A program made the position numbers and the translations under genes. Below are positions 18,280-27,225 of a DNA stretch of 64,000 nucleotides, one piece after another. The notes beneath the pieces were generated by a model. It worked only from the letters and a program-made list of their open reading frames with translations. It had not been told where the DNA came from and searched no databases. The DNA comes from Streptomyces achromogenes (GTDB lineage Bacteria > Actinomycetota > Actinomycetes > Streptomycetales > Streptomycetaceae): NCBI RefSeq assembly GCF_030816715.1, contig NZ_JAUSYH010000001.1, positions 6,138,001 to 6,202,000 of the forward strand, read 5' to 3'. The number at the start of each line of letters is the position of its first letter. Positions within the stretch are counted from its first letter, which is position 1.

Positions 18280-18399
18280 TCGAGCGCCGCGCGGCCCGTC
18301 CCCGTCCGCTGAATACAGCAGGCGGGGACGAATGTCTTGCGCAGCCGGATACCCTGGAAGACGCTCAGACCGCCCCCGACACCGAGGACCGACGCCGCC

Positions 18400-19950
18400 G
18401 TGTTCGATACTCTCTCCGATCGCCTCTCAGCGACCTTCAAGAACTTGCGCGGCAAGGGGCGCCTGAGCGAAGCGGACATCGACGCCACGGCGCGCGAGAT
18501 CCGCATCGCCCTCCTCGAAGCGGACGTGGCCCTGCCGGTCGTCCGCACGTTCATCAAGAACGTCAAGGAGCGCGCCCTCGGCGCCGAGGTCTCCAAGGCC
18601 CTCAACCCCGCCCAGCAGGTCCTGAAGATCGTCAACGACGAACTCGTCACGATCCTCGGCGGGGAGACCCGCCGCCTGCGCTTCGCCAAGCAGCCGCCCA
18701 CGGTGATCATGCTGGCCGGCCTCCAGGGCGCCGGTAAGACCACCCTCGCGGGCAAGCTCGGCCGCTGGCTGAAGGAGCAGGGCCACTCGCCGCTGCTCGT
18801 CGCCTGCGATCTCCAGCGCCCCAACGCCGTCAACCAGCTCAGCGTCGTCGCCGAGCGCGCCGGCGTGGCCGTCTACGCCCCGCAGCCCGGCAACGGGGTG
18901 GGCGACCCGGTCCAGGTCGCCAAGGACTCCATCGAGTTCGCGAAGGCCAAGGTCCACGACATCGTGGTCGTCGACACCGCCGGCCGTCTCGGCATCGACG
19001 CCGAGCTGATGCAGCAGGCCGCGGACATCCGCGACGCCGTCTCGCCCGACGAGATCCTCTTCGTCGTCGACGCGATGATCGGCCAGGACGCCGTCAACAC
19101 CGCCGAGGCCTTCCGCGACGGCGTCGGCTTCGACGGCGTCGTGCTGTCCAAGCTCGACGGCGACGCCCGCGGCGGCGCGGCCCTGTCGATCGCCTCGGTG
19201 ACCGGCAAGCCGATCATGTTCGCCTCGAACGGCGAGAAGCTCGACGAGTTCGACGCCTTCCACCCCGACCGGATGGCCTCCCGCATCCTCGACATGGGTG
19301 ACCTGCTCACCCTGATCGAGCAGGCGGAGAAGACGTTCAGTCAGGAAGAGGCCGAGAAAATGGCCTCCAAGCTGGCGTCCAAGAAGGGCCAGGACTTCAC
19401 CCTGGACGACTTCCTGGCCCAGATGGAACAGGTCAGGAAGATGGGCAGCATCTCCAAGCTGCTCGGCATGCTGCCCGGCATGGGCCAGATCAAGGACCAG
19501 ATCGCCAACCTCGACGAACGCGACGTCGACCGCACCGCCGCGATCATCAAGTCCATGACCCCGGGCGAGCGCCAGGACCCGACGATCATCAACGGCTCGC
19601 GCCGCGCCCGTATCGCCAAGGGTTCCGGCGTCGAGGTCAGTGCCGTGAAGGGGCTGGTCGAGCGGTTCTTCGAGGCCCGCAAGATGATGTCCCGGATGGC
19701 CCAGGGCGGCGGCATGCCGGGGATGCCGGGGATGCCGGGCATGGGCGGCGGCGCCGGCCGACAGAAGAAGCAGCCCAAGCAGGCCAAGGGCAAGCAGCGC
19801 TCCGGCAACCCGATGAAGCGCAAGCAGCAGGAGCTGGAGGCGGCCCAGCGCCGCGAGGCCCAGGCCCAGGGCGGCAACGCGCTCGGGCTGCCGCAGCAGG
19901 GCGCCCAGGACTTCGAGCTGCCGGACGAGTTCAAGAAGTTCATGGGCTGA
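18400..19950 (+). CDS. ffh: Signal recognition particle protein Ffh
   Basis: A 516-residue SRP54. The N domain begins VFDTLSDRLSATFKNLRGKG. The G domain shows LAGLQGAGKTTLAGKLG, CDLQRPNAVNQL, DTAGRLGIDAEL and SKLDGDARGGAAL. The M domain follows, with a Met/Gly-rich loop of repeated GMP triplets near residue 440 and a basic Lys/Gln-rich tail. It binds 4.5S RNA and nascent signal sequences and docks with FtsY. The GTG at 18400 gives the family N terminus; in-frame upstream codons do not match the family. Confidence 0.96.
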   Translation: MFDTLSDRLSATFKNLRGKGRLSEADIDATAREIRIALLEADVALPVVRTFIKNVKERALGAEVSKALNPAQQVLKIVNDELVTILGGETRRLRFAKQPPTVIMLAGLQGAGKTTLAGKLGRWLKEQGHSPLLVACDLQRPNAVNQLSVVAERAGVAVYAPQPGNGVGDPVQVAKDSIEFAKAKVHDIVVVDTAGRLGIDAELMQQAADIRDAVSPDEILFVVDAMIGQDAVNTAEAFRDGVGFDGVVLSKLDGDARGGAALSIASVTGKPIMFASNGEKLDEFDAFHPDRMASRILDMGDLLTLIEQAEKTFSQEEAEKMASKLASKKGQDFTLDDFLAQMEQVRKMGSISKLLGMLPGMGQIKDQIANLDERDVDRTAAIIKSMTPGERQDPTIINGSRRARIAKGSGVEVSAVKGLVERFFEARKMMSRMAQGGGMPGMPGMPGMGGGAGRQKKQPKQAKGKQRSGNPMKRKQQELEAAQRREAQAQGGNALGLPQQGAQDFELPDEFKKFMG

Positions 19951-19960
19951 GTCCGTCAGC

Positions 19961-20000
19961 CGCCGAGGGCGTCCTCCCGTACCGGAGGGCGCCCTCGGCG
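19961..20000 (+). terminator. Terminator after ffh
   Basis: CGCCGAGGGCG at 19961-19971 pairs with CGCCCTCGGCG at 19990-20000, and the inner TCCTCC/GGAGGG extends the stem. It lies 10 bases after the ffh stop. Confidence 0.8.
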
Positions 20001-20058
20001 CGTTCCGGCGCACCCCGCAGCGCATGCCGTGCCCGGCGCTCTGTCGTAGCGTCCAGAT

Positions 20059-21996
20059 ATGAGCAATGCCGCTCCGGAGCGCAAGGCCCCCGACCAGCCC
20101 TGGCGCACCGAGGGGACCCCGGACGACGACGGACGGCGTCCCCCGGACGGCAGGAGGGCGCGCGGCCGCTGGTGGGGCCTGGCCGTCACCGCGGTGATCG
20201 TCTTCCTGCTGGTGTACGTCGGACTGAACTACCTCGGCGGCGGCGACGAGCCGACGATCTCCTACACGGAGTTCAGCAGACAGGTCGACGCGGGCAACGT
20301 CGACAAGATCTACTCCAAGGGCGACGCCATCCAGGGCCAGCTCAAGAAGGCCCGCGACGACCCCGACGGCGGCGGCCAGTACACCAAGTTCACGACCCAG
20401 CGCCCGGCCTTCGCGGACGACGACCTCTGGCAGAACCTGGACCGCCAGGACGTCACGGTGACGGCCCGGCCGGTCGTGCAGCAGCGCAGTCCGCTCGCCA
20501 ACCTGCTTCTCTCGCTGGTGCCGATCGTGCTCCTGGTCGCCGTGTGGATCTTCTTCGCCCGGCGTTTCGGCGGCGGTCCGGGCGGCGCGGGCGGCATGCT
20601 CGGGCGCAAGACGCCGCCCAGGCCGGTGGGCCTGCGACCCGACGGCCGGCGCACGACGTTCGCCGACGTGGCCGGCATCGACGAGGTCAAGGGCGAGCTG
20701 GACGACGTCGTCGACTTCCTCGAGCACCCCGAGGTCTACCGCCGGATGGGCGCGAAGATGCCCCGCGGCGTGCTGCTCGCCGGGTCGCCCGGCACCGGCA
20801 AGACCCTGCTGGCGCGCGCGGTGGCGGGCGAGGCCGGCGTGCCGTTCTTCTCCGCCTCGGCCTCGGAGTTCATCGAGATGATCGTGGGCGTCGGCGCGTC
20901 GCGCGTGCGTGAACTGTTCGCCGAGGCCCGCAAGGTGGCGCCGTCGATCATCTTCATCGACGAGATCGACACCATCGGGCGGATCCGCAGCGGCGGCGCC
21001 TCGGTGGGCGGGCACGACGAGCGCGAGCAGACCCTGAACCAGATCCTCACCGAGATGGACGGCTTCTCGGGGGCCGAGGGCGTCATCGTCATCGCGGCGA
21101 CCAACCGCGCCGACATCCTGGACCCGGCGCTGACCCGGCCCGGCCGCTTCGACCGGGTGGTCAGCGTCTCCCCGCCGGACCGCGCCGGACGCGAGGCGAT
21201 CCTCGCCATCCACACCCGCGAGATCCCCCTCGCACCGGACGTGGACCTGGCATGGATGGCGCGGACCACCCCGGGCATGACGGGCGCGGATCTCGCCAAT
21301 CTGGCCAACGAGGCCGCGCTGCTCGCCGTGAAGCGCGACCAGGAACAGGTGACGCAGGCCGACCTGTCCGAGGCGCTGGAGAAGGTGCAGCTCGGGGCCG
21401 AGCGCACGCTGATCATGCCTGAGGAGGACCGTAGGCGCACCGCGTTCCACGAGAGCGGCCACGCCCTCCTCGGCATGCTGCAGCCCGGCGCCGACCCGGT
21501 CCGCAAGGTCACCATCGTGCCGCGCGGCCGCGCTCTCGGCGTGACCCTGTCGACCCCGGAGGTGGAGCGGTACGCGCTCTCCGAGGAGTATCTGCGCGGT
21601 CGGATCATCGGCGCCCTCGGCGGCATGGCGGCCGAACAGATCGTCTACGGCGTCGTCACGACCGGCGCCGAGAACGACCTGGAGCAGGTCACCAACATCG
21701 CGCGCGGGATGGTCGCGCGGTGGGGCATGAGCGAGCGGGTGGGCCGCCTCTCCGCCCTCCCCAACGACGCCCAGCAGGCCTACGGCCTCGCCGCCGCCCC
21801 AGCGACCCTCGACGCCATCGACCACGAGATGCGTCGCATCGTCGACGAGTGCTACGAGGAGGCCTGCCGCAAACTCCGTGACCACCGCGGGCAGTTGGAC
21901 GCCCTCGCCCTGGCGCTGCTGGAGCACGAGACGCTGGAGGAGGCGGACGCGTACCGCATCGCCGGCGTCACCCGGCTGACCAAGGAGGACGCGTAG
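20059..21996 (+). CDS. ftsH: FtsH-family ATP-dependent zinc metalloprotease
   Basis: A 645-residue membrane protease. Two transmembrane helices (about 41-57 and 152-171) bracket a small extracytoplasmic domain. The AAA module has Walker A GSPGTGKTLL, Walker B IIFIDEID and the SRH region ATNRADILDPALTRPGRF. The M41 protease domain carries HESGH (two His zinc ligands and Glu) and a downstream acidic ligand. It degrades membrane and short-lived cytosolic proteins. Streptomycetes encode more than one FtsH; this copy sits beside ffh and may be a paralogue of the one near the folate genes. Confidence 0.92.
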   Translation: MSNAAPERKAPDQPWRTEGTPDDDGRRPPDGRRARGRWWGLAVTAVIVFLLVYVGLNYLGGGDEPTISYTEFSRQVDAGNVDKIYSKGDAIQGQLKKARDDPDGGGQYTKFTTQRPAFADDDLWQNLDRQDVTVTARPVVQQRSPLANLLLSLVPIVLLVAVWIFFARRFGGGPGGAGGMLGRKTPPRPVGLRPDGRRTTFADVAGIDEVKGELDDVVDFLEHPEVYRRMGAKMPRGVLLAGSPGTGKTLLARAVAGEAGVPFFSASASEFIEMIVGVGASRVRELFAEARKVAPSIIFIDEIDTIGRIRSGGASVGGHDEREQTLNQILTEMDGFSGAEGVIVIAATNRADILDPALTRPGRFDRVVSVSPPDRAGREAILAIHTREIPLAPDVDLAWMARTTPGMTGADLANLANEAALLAVKRDQEQVTQADLSEALEKVQLGAERTLIMPEEDRRRTAFHESGHALLGMLQPGADPVRKVTIVPRGRALGVTLSTPEVERYALSEEYLRGRIIGALGGMAAEQIVYGVVTTGAENDLEQVTNIARGMVARWGMSERVGRLSALPNDAQQAYGLAAAPATLDAIDHEMRRIVDECYEEACRKLRDHRGQLDALALALLEHETLEEADAYRIAGVTRLTKEDA

Positions 21997-22000
21997 GCCC

Positions 22001-22022
22001 GGACCCGGCACGGGCCGGGTCC
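22001..22022 (+). terminator. Stem-loop after the ftsH gene
   Basis: GGACCCGGC and GCCGGGTCC form a perfect 9-bp stem with an ACGG loop, six bases after the ftsH stop. It borders a GC-rich tandem repeat. Confidence 0.65.
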
Positions 22023-22098
22023 CGGACCACGGCCCCGGTCACGGTCAGTCCCGGACCACGGCCCCGGCCACGGTCCCGGACCACGGCCCCGCGCCCGG
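22021..22098. repeat. GC-rich tandem repeat, about 3 copies
   Basis: Three imperfect copies begin with CCCGGACCACGGCCCCG at 22021, 22050 and 22075 (unit lengths about 29, 25 and 24 bases), followed by related CGGACC motifs to about 22130. They lie between the convergent ftsH and methyltransferase genes. They probably arose by slippage and can form alternative stems. Confidence 0.75.
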
Positions 22099-22167
22099 AC
22101 GTGGATCCGGACCGGGCGGCGGACCCGGACCGGGAACCGCACGGCCTCCGGTGAAGGGGGCGTGCGC

Positions 22168-23028
22168 TCACGGGATCCGGGCGATCAGGTACCGGAACAC
22201 GTTCGGCATCCAGACCGTGCCGTCCGGCCGCAGGTACGGGTGGAGCGCCTCCGCCGTCTCCTTCTCGACCTGTGCCTGGTCGGTCGCCGCGACCGCCGTG
22301 TCGAGCAGGCCCGTGGAGAGCAGCCCCTTGAGGGCGCTGTCCACGTCGGCGTACCCGAACGGACAGGCCACCCGGCCCGATCCGTCCGGCCGCAGCCCGG
22401 CCCGTCGGGCGACGTCCTCGAGGTCGTCGCGGAGCGCGGGGCGCAGCCGGATCGTGCCGCGGTCCTGGTCCGCCGCCTTGGCCGCGACCCGCAGCACCGC
22501 CGTGGTGGCACAGCGCTCGGGCGGACCCCAGCCGACGAGCACCACGGGGGCGCCACGCCGGGCGAGCGGCGTCGCCGCCGCCAGCAGCGCGGCCAGTTCC
22601 TCCGTGTCGCCCGCCACGCGTCCGATCGGCTCGAAGGCCGTCACCAGGGTGTACGGGGGCGTCCGCGCCCCCGGCCGGTCCGTGGGCAGCCGGTCGGTGA
22701 GCCGGATGTCCGCACGCGCGTGTGCCCCCCGGTCCTCCCGCAGCGGCAGCCGCTCGCGCGCGAGGGCCAGCCGTGCCGGGGAGGAGGACTCGACGCCGGT
22801 GAGGGCCGCGCCTCTGGAGGCCGCCATCACCAGGGCGAGCCCGGAGCCGGAGCCGAGGGAGAGGAGCCGGGTGCCCGGCCCCACGCCCAGCCGCTCGTAG
22901 ACGGCCTCGTAGAGCGGAACCAGCATCCGTTCCTGGATCTCGGACCAGTCACGCGCGCGTGCACCCAGATCCGCGCGGGGCGTCTGCCCCGCGTGAGGCA
23001 GGTGCTGTCGCACGAGCACAGGTGTCAT
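22168..23028 (-). CDS. SAM-dependent methyltransferase
   Basis: A 286-residue class I Rossmann methyltransferase. Motif I RLLSLGSGSGLALVMAA near residues 53-69 is followed by an acidic residue at the end of strand 2 (LTGVES), and a strand with VTAFEPIGRV stands in for motif IV. The C-terminal part has VDSALKGLLSTGLLDTAV, seen in some small-molecule methyltransferases. The ATG at 23028 is preferred over one five codons upstream. The substrate is not predictable. It faces the proS gene divergently with a gap of about 200 bases. Confidence 0.78.
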   Translation of the reverse strand: MTPVLVRQHLPHAGQTPRADLGARARDWSEIQERMLVPLYEAVYERLGVGPGTRLLSLGSGSGLALVMAASRGAALTGVESSSPARLALARERLPLREDRGAHARADIRLTDRLPTDRPGARTPPYTLVTAFEPIGRVAGDTEELAALLAAATPLARRGAPVVLVGWGPPERCATTAVLRVAAKAADQDRGTIRLRPALRDDLEDVARRAGLRPDGSGRVACPFGYADVDSALKGLLSTGLLDTAVAATDQAQVEKETAEALHPYLRPDGTVWMPNVFRYLIARIP

Positions 23029-23229
23029 GGAAAAGCGCCCCAATCCGCCGAGAGTCTGCTGCCGTACCCGATCAGGTGGGCCCCCGTGCAGTGCTCCGGC
23101 ACCGCCCCCGTATGCCAGGTAACTCCCCGTCCGCGGCCGCGTCCAGGGGTTGCGGAGCCCTGCTTGAGGACGGCATGTGCCGGTGGCGAGAATTCACGTT
23201 CCGGCAATGTGGGCCCGTACCGTCGCGCC

Positions 23230-24644
23230 ATGGCAGAGGCGCCCGTTCTCACCCCGCGGGCCCAGGACTTCCCTCGCTGGTACCAGGATCTGATCGGCAA
23301 GGCGGAACTGGCCGACAACGGTCCGGTGCGGGGCACGATGGTGATCCGGCCGTACGGGTACGGGCTGTGGGAGCGGATGCAGGCGGAGACGGACGCCCGG
23401 ATCAAGCGGACGGGCGCCGAGAACGCGTACTTCCCGCTGCTGATCCCGCAGTCCTACCTCACCCGCGAGGCGGACCATGTCGAGTGCTTCGCGCCCGAGT
23501 TGGCGGTGGTCACGCACGGCGGCGGCAAGGAGCTCGAGGAGCCGGCGGTCGTGCGGCCCACCTCCGAGACCATCGTCAACGAGTACTTCTCCAGGTGGGT
23601 GCAGAGCTACCGCGACCTGCCCCTGCTGATCAACCAGTGGGCGAACGTGGTCCGTTGGGAGCTGCGGCCCCGCCTCTTCCTGCGGACGTCCGAATCCTCT
23701 GGCAGGAGGGCCACACCGCGCACGCCACCTACGAGGAGGCCCGCGACTTCGCCGCCCGCGTCCAGCGCGAGGTCTACGGCGACTTCCTCGAGAACGTTTT
23801 CGCGATCGACTTCGTCGCCGGCCGCAAGACGGTCAGGGAGCGCTTCGCGGGCGCCGTCAACACCCTCACCCTGGAAAGCATGACGGGCGACGGCAAGGCC
23901 CTCCAGATGGTCACCAGCCATGAGCTGGGCCAGAACTTCGCCAAGGCCTTCGACACCCGGTACCTGTCCAAGGACGGCACCCGGGAACTGGTCTGGCAGA
24001 CCTCCCGGGGCTCGACGACCCGCATGATCGGCGCGCTGGTGATGACCCACGGCGACGACGACGGGCTGCGGGTGCCGCCCCGGCTGGCGCAGATCCAGGT
24101 CGTCGTCCTGGCGGTCGCGGACGACGAGGCGGTTCTGGCCAAGGTCCGCGAGCTCGGCGGCCGGCTGGCGGCGGCGGGCCTGCGCGTCCGGGTCGACGAC
24201 CGCACCGACGTGCCGCTCGGCCGGCGTGCGGTCGACTGGGAGCTCAAGGGCGTGCCGGTGCGCGTCGAGATCGGGCCCCGCAACCTGGCCGACGGCACGG
24301 CGATGCTGGTCCGCCGCATCCCGGGATACAAGGAGGCGGTGGCGGTCGACGCGCTCGCGGGGCTGCTGCCCGTCGTCCTCGAGGAGGACCAGGCGCTGCT
24401 GCTGCGGCAGTCGCGCGAGCGCCGCGAGTCGCGGACGGCGGACGTGTCGACGGTCGGGGAAGCCGTCGAGGCGGTCGGCGCCGACGGCTGGGCGCGCGTC
24501 CCGTGGGCGGCCCTCGGTGAAGAAGGCGAGGCCGCACTGGCCGAGCAGTCGCTGACCGTACGGTGTCTCGTCGCCGAGGACGGGGCGGTGCCGGACGACG
24601 AGGACGCCCCCGGTAACGTCGCGGTCGTCGCACGCGCCTGCTGA
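23230..24644 (+). pseudogene. proS: Prolyl-tRNA synthetase (archaeal/eukaryal type), interrupted by a one-base deletion
   Basis: Two frames together encode an almost complete class II ProRS of about 471 residues. Frame 1 from the ATG at 23230 covers AYFPLLIPQSYL, the motif 1/2 region VVRPTSETIVNEYFSRW and ELRPRLFLRTSE. Frame 2 continues from about 23696 with WQEGHTAHATYEEA, through motif 3 SRGSTTRMIG and the anticodon-binding domain. The shift is at 23691-23696, where CCGAATCCTCTGG replaces the expected CCGAATTCCTCTGG (one T missing). Restoring it gives a full ORF with no other stop. It is either a sequencing error or a genuine recent frameshift. Streptomyces normally has another proS elsewhere, so loss would be tolerable. 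Confidence 0.85.
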
Positions 24645-24859
24645 GACAGCGCCCCGCGTACGTGAGAGCGGCCGAAACGCCCCTTGCGCCCCCGGGAGAC
24701 CTCCGCACCCCGGCGCGCGGAGATGGTCTACGCGCCGGGTCGTACCGGGGACTACGCACCAGCTTGATACGAGCTGTGAGGCTTCTCCGCAGATCAGCGC
24801 ACCCGCCCTCGTCCGGACGCATGAGTGCCGACTGACGGGTACGTGCAAATTATTTGGGA

Positions 24860-24885
24860 TGCCCCGGAATAGGAACACCGGGGCA
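24860..24885 (+). promoter_or_regulatory. Inverted repeat before the SprT-like gene
   Basis: TGCCCCGG (24860-24867) and CCGGGGCA (24878-24885) are an 8-bp inverted repeat with a 10-base spacer, 21 bases before the GTG at 24906. It could be an operator or a leader hairpin. The AT-rich AAATTATTTGGG lies just upstream. Confidence 0.4.
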
Positions 24886-24905
24886 CCCCCGCTCGTTGTC
24901 ATTAC

Positions 24906-25502
24906 GTGAGCACGACACAGACACCACCAGTTCTCGCCGCAGAGCTGGCAGAGGCGTGGGCCGACATTCAGCGGTACCACCCCGAGCTGCCGGATCTCGC
25001 CGCGCCAGAGTCCCTGATCGGGGAGTCGTCGTCCGCCTGCGGTCACGAGCTCTCCTTCGAGCGACTGCTTCACGAGGCAGTCCATGGCATCGCCGCCGCC
25101 CGTGGCGTCCGCGACACCTCCCGCGCCGGCCGCTACCACAACCGCAGATTCCTCGCGATCGCCGAGGAGATGGGGCTGGACCACCCCGAGGAACCGCACC
25201 CCAGCAGTGGTTTCTCCCTGGTCACGCTCAACCCCGAGGCCAAGCGCCGCTACCGCACGACGATCGAGCGCCTGCAGCGGGCCCTCAAGGCCCACACGGC
25301 GGCCACCTCCGCCGACACCGCCCGCACCTTCCGCGGCCCGGCGGCCCGGCACGGCTCCTCCGGCGGAGGCGTCCGCGTCAAGGCCGTGTGCGACTGCGGA
25401 CGCAACGTCCGGGTCGTGCCGTCGGTCCTGGCGCAGGCGCCGATCGTGTGCGGCGGCTGCGGCAAGCCGTTCCGGATCCCGGAGATCGCCGGCGCGGCCT
25501 AG
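24906..25502 (+). CDS. SprT-like putative zinc metalloprotease-fold protein
   Basis: A 198-residue protein with HEAVHGIAAARG at residues 56-67, a HExxH zinc-protease motif, followed by GRYHNRRFLAIAEEMGL, which supplies the expected third-ligand region of SprT-like proteins. The C terminus has a zinc-ribbon pair, CDCG and CGGCGKPF, typical of SprT-like domains. The substrate is unknown; in eukaryotes SprT proteins cleave DNA-protein crosslinks, but that role is not shown here. Start GTG at 24906 follows a possible regulatory inverted repeat. It is transcribed in the same direction as rpsP, but a 394-base gap separates them. Confidence 0.78.
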   Translation: MSTTQTPPVLAAELAEAWADIQRYHPELPDLAAPESLIGESSSACGHELSFERLLHEAVHGIAAARGVRDTSRAGRYHNRRFLAIAEEMGLDHPEEPHPSSGFSLVTLNPEAKRRYRTTIERLQRALKAHTAATSADTARTFRGPAARHGSSGGGVRVKAVCDCGRNVRVVPSVLAQAPIVCGGCGKPFRIPEIAGAA

Positions 25503-25896
25503 CCCGAGGACCGTCCGTACCGGCATCTCGTGGCTGCCGGTCCACGGCGAGGGCGGGGGGTCCGCCCGCCGCGTCCAGCAGTGCCTCCCCCGGCGCCCCA
25601 CGGGCCCGGGGGGTCTTCAGGGGCGCTGCCGGGCGCGGGTGCGGCCACCCCGCGGCGCGCGCCGCGTATCAGGCCCGCCGGCACGGGGCGCCGGCGGCCG
25701 CTCAGGCGTGCCCGGGCGCCGCCGCCCCTCGGCCGAGGCGACCCGCCGGGTATGGCACAATGGTCAGCTGTACTCGACAGTCGCACAGGACCCCTCTCTC
25801 CTCCGGCTGACGCGTCCATCGGGCACTCGGGTACCGCAACCCCACGCGGCCATCTCGCCGTGCCCAACCACGTCAAGACCAGGAGACACCACTTCC
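25503..25896. other. Intergenic region upstream of rpsP
   Basis: 394 bases, very GC-rich for the first 240. GGGCGG (25551-25556) and CCGCCC (25562-25567) form a small possible terminator for the preceding gene. The G+C drops near 25750-25790, where GCACAATGG could hold a -10 element for the rpsP operon, but no clear -35 is seen. The last 60 bases are the rpsP leader with AGGAG at 25881. Confidence 0.4.
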
Positions 25897-26319
25897 GTGG
25901 CAGTCAAGATCAAGCTGAAGCGTCTGGGCAAGATCCGTTCGCCTCACTACCGCATCGTCGTCGCCGACTCCCGCACCCGTCGTGACGGCCGTGCGATCGA
26001 GGAGATCGGCAAGTACCAGCCGACGTACCACCCGTCCGTCATGGAGGTGGACGCCGACCGCGTCGCCTACTGGCTGGGTGTCGGCGCGCAGCCGACCGAG
26101 CCCGTCCTCGCCATCCTGAAGAAGACCGGCGACTGGCAGAAGTTCAAGGGCGAGCCCGCCCCGGCGCCGCTGCTCGTCGCCGAGCCGAAGAAGGCCCGCC
26201 CGACGTTCGAAGCCCTCGGCGGCGAGGACTCGGGCAAGGGTGAGGCCATCACCCAGAAGAAGAAGGCCGAGAAGAAGGACGAGGCTGCCGCCGAGTCCTC
26301 TGAGTCGACCGAGGCCTGA
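25897..26319 (+). CDS. rpsP: 30S ribosomal protein S16
   Basis: A 140-residue S16. The family core AVKIKLKRLGKIRSPHYRIVVADSRTRRDG is at the N terminus (motif seen in two parts), then EEIGKYQPTYHP and DRVAYWLGVGAQPTEPV. An acidic, Lys/Glu-rich C-terminal extension (AEKKDEAAAESSESTEA) is typical of actinobacteria. The GTG at 25897 has AGGAG at 25881. It heads the rpsP-khpA-rimM-trmD group. Confidence 0.97.
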   Translation: MAVKIKLKRLGKIRSPHYRIVVADSRTRRDGRAIEEIGKYQPTYHPSVMEVDADRVAYWLGVGAQPTEPVLAILKKTGDWQKFKGEPAPAPLLVAEPKKARPTFEALGGEDSGKGEAITQKKKAEKKDEAAAESSESTEA

Positions 26320-26324
26320 GCACC

Positions 26325-26564
26325 ATGCTCGAAGAGGCGCTTGAGCACCTCGTGAAGGGCATTGTCGACAACCCCGACGACGTGCAGGTCGCCTCGCGCA
26401 ACCTGCGCCGCGGGCGGGTGCTCGAGGTCCGTGTCCACCCGGACGACCTCGGCAAGGTGATCGGTCGCAACGGCCGCACCGCACGCGCTCTGCGCACCGT
26501 CGTGGGCGCCATCGGCGGCCGGGGCGTCCGCGTCGACCTCGTCGACGTGGATCACGTTCGCTGA
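26325..26564 (+). CDS. khpA: KH-domain RNA-binding protein KhpA
   Basis: A 79-residue single-KH protein with the GxxG loop in KVIGRNGRTARAL, preceded by LEVRVHPDDLG. KhpA (YlqC) proteins bind RNA and act with KhpB in cell division and RNA regulation in other Gram-positives. It starts five bases after rpsP, so it is co-transcribed. The gene order rpsP-khpA-rimM-trmD is conserved. Confidence 0.93.
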   Translation: MLEEALEHLVKGIVDNPDDVQVASRNLRRGRVLEVRVHPDDLGKVIGRNGRTARALRTVVGAIGGRGVRVDLVDVDHVR

Positions 26565-26586
26565 CGCGTTTTCGCACCACCGGCTC

Positions 26587-26620
26587 GGGCCGGGGAAGGC
26601 CACTGGGCCGTCCCCGGCCC
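26587..26620 (+). terminator. Stem-loop between khpA and rimM
   Basis: GGGCCGGGGA (26587-26596) and TCCCCGGCCC (26611-26620) form a perfect 10-bp stem with a 14-base loop. Within an otherwise co-directional run it may be an attenuator or partial terminator that lowers rimM-trmD expression relative to rpsP. Confidence 0.6.
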
Positions 26621-26670
26621 GCAGTCGTTACGGCACTCGTGACGACAGGCACGACAGGAGATCTTCAGAA

Positions 26671-27225
26671 GTGCAGCTCGTAGTCGCACGGATCGGCCGC
26701 GCCCACGGCATCAAGGGCGAGGTCACCGTCGAGGTACGCACCGACGAGCCGGAGCTGCGGCTCGCACCCGGCGCCGTCCTGTTCACGGACCCGGCCCCGA
26801 CCGGCCCGCTGACCATCGAGACCGGCCGCGTCCACAGCGGCCGTCTCCTTCTGCGCTTCGAGGGGGTGCGCGACCGTACCGCCGCCGAAGCCCTGCGCAA
26901 CACCCTCCTGATCGCCGAGGTCGATCCCGAGGAGCTGCCCGAGGAGAAAGGCGAGTACTACGACCACCAGCTGATGGACCTGGACGTGGTCACCGTCGAC
27001 GGCGCCGAGGTCGGCCGGATCACCGAGATCTCGCACCTGCCCTCCCAGGACCTCTTCATCGTCGAGCGGCCCGACGGCAGCGAGGTGATGATCCCGTTCG
27101 TCGAGGCGATCGTCACCGAGATCGACCTCGAGGAGCAGCGGGCGGTCATCGACCCGCCGCCCGGTCTCATCGACGACCGCGCCGAGGTCGCCGGCACCCG
27201 GGACCCGGCCGGGGAAGAGTCCTGA
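26671..27225 (+). CDS. rimM: 16S rRNA processing protein RimM
   Basis: A 184-residue protein starting (GTG) QLVVARIGRAHGIKGEV, the RimM signature, with a two-domain layout and a PRC-barrel in the C-terminal half (EYYDHQLMDLDVVTVDGAEVG). It assists 30S head maturation by binding S19. AGGAG precedes the GTG at 26671. Its stop overlaps the trmD start by one base. Confidence 0.95.
   Translation: MQLVVARIGRAHGIKGEVTVEVRTDEPELRLAPGAVLFTDPAPTGPLTIETGRVHSGRLLLRFEGVRDRTAAEALRNTLLIAEVDPEELPEEKGEYYDHQLMDLDVVTVDGAEVGRITEISHLPSQDLFIVERPDGSEVMIPFVEAIVTEIDLEEQRAVIDPPPGLIDDRAEVAGTRDPAGEES

Noticed and set aside
18427..22011. 1194-codon leftward open frame opposite ffh and ftsH
   Set aside because: Shadow of two real genes; it crosses their boundary and has no recognisable domain.
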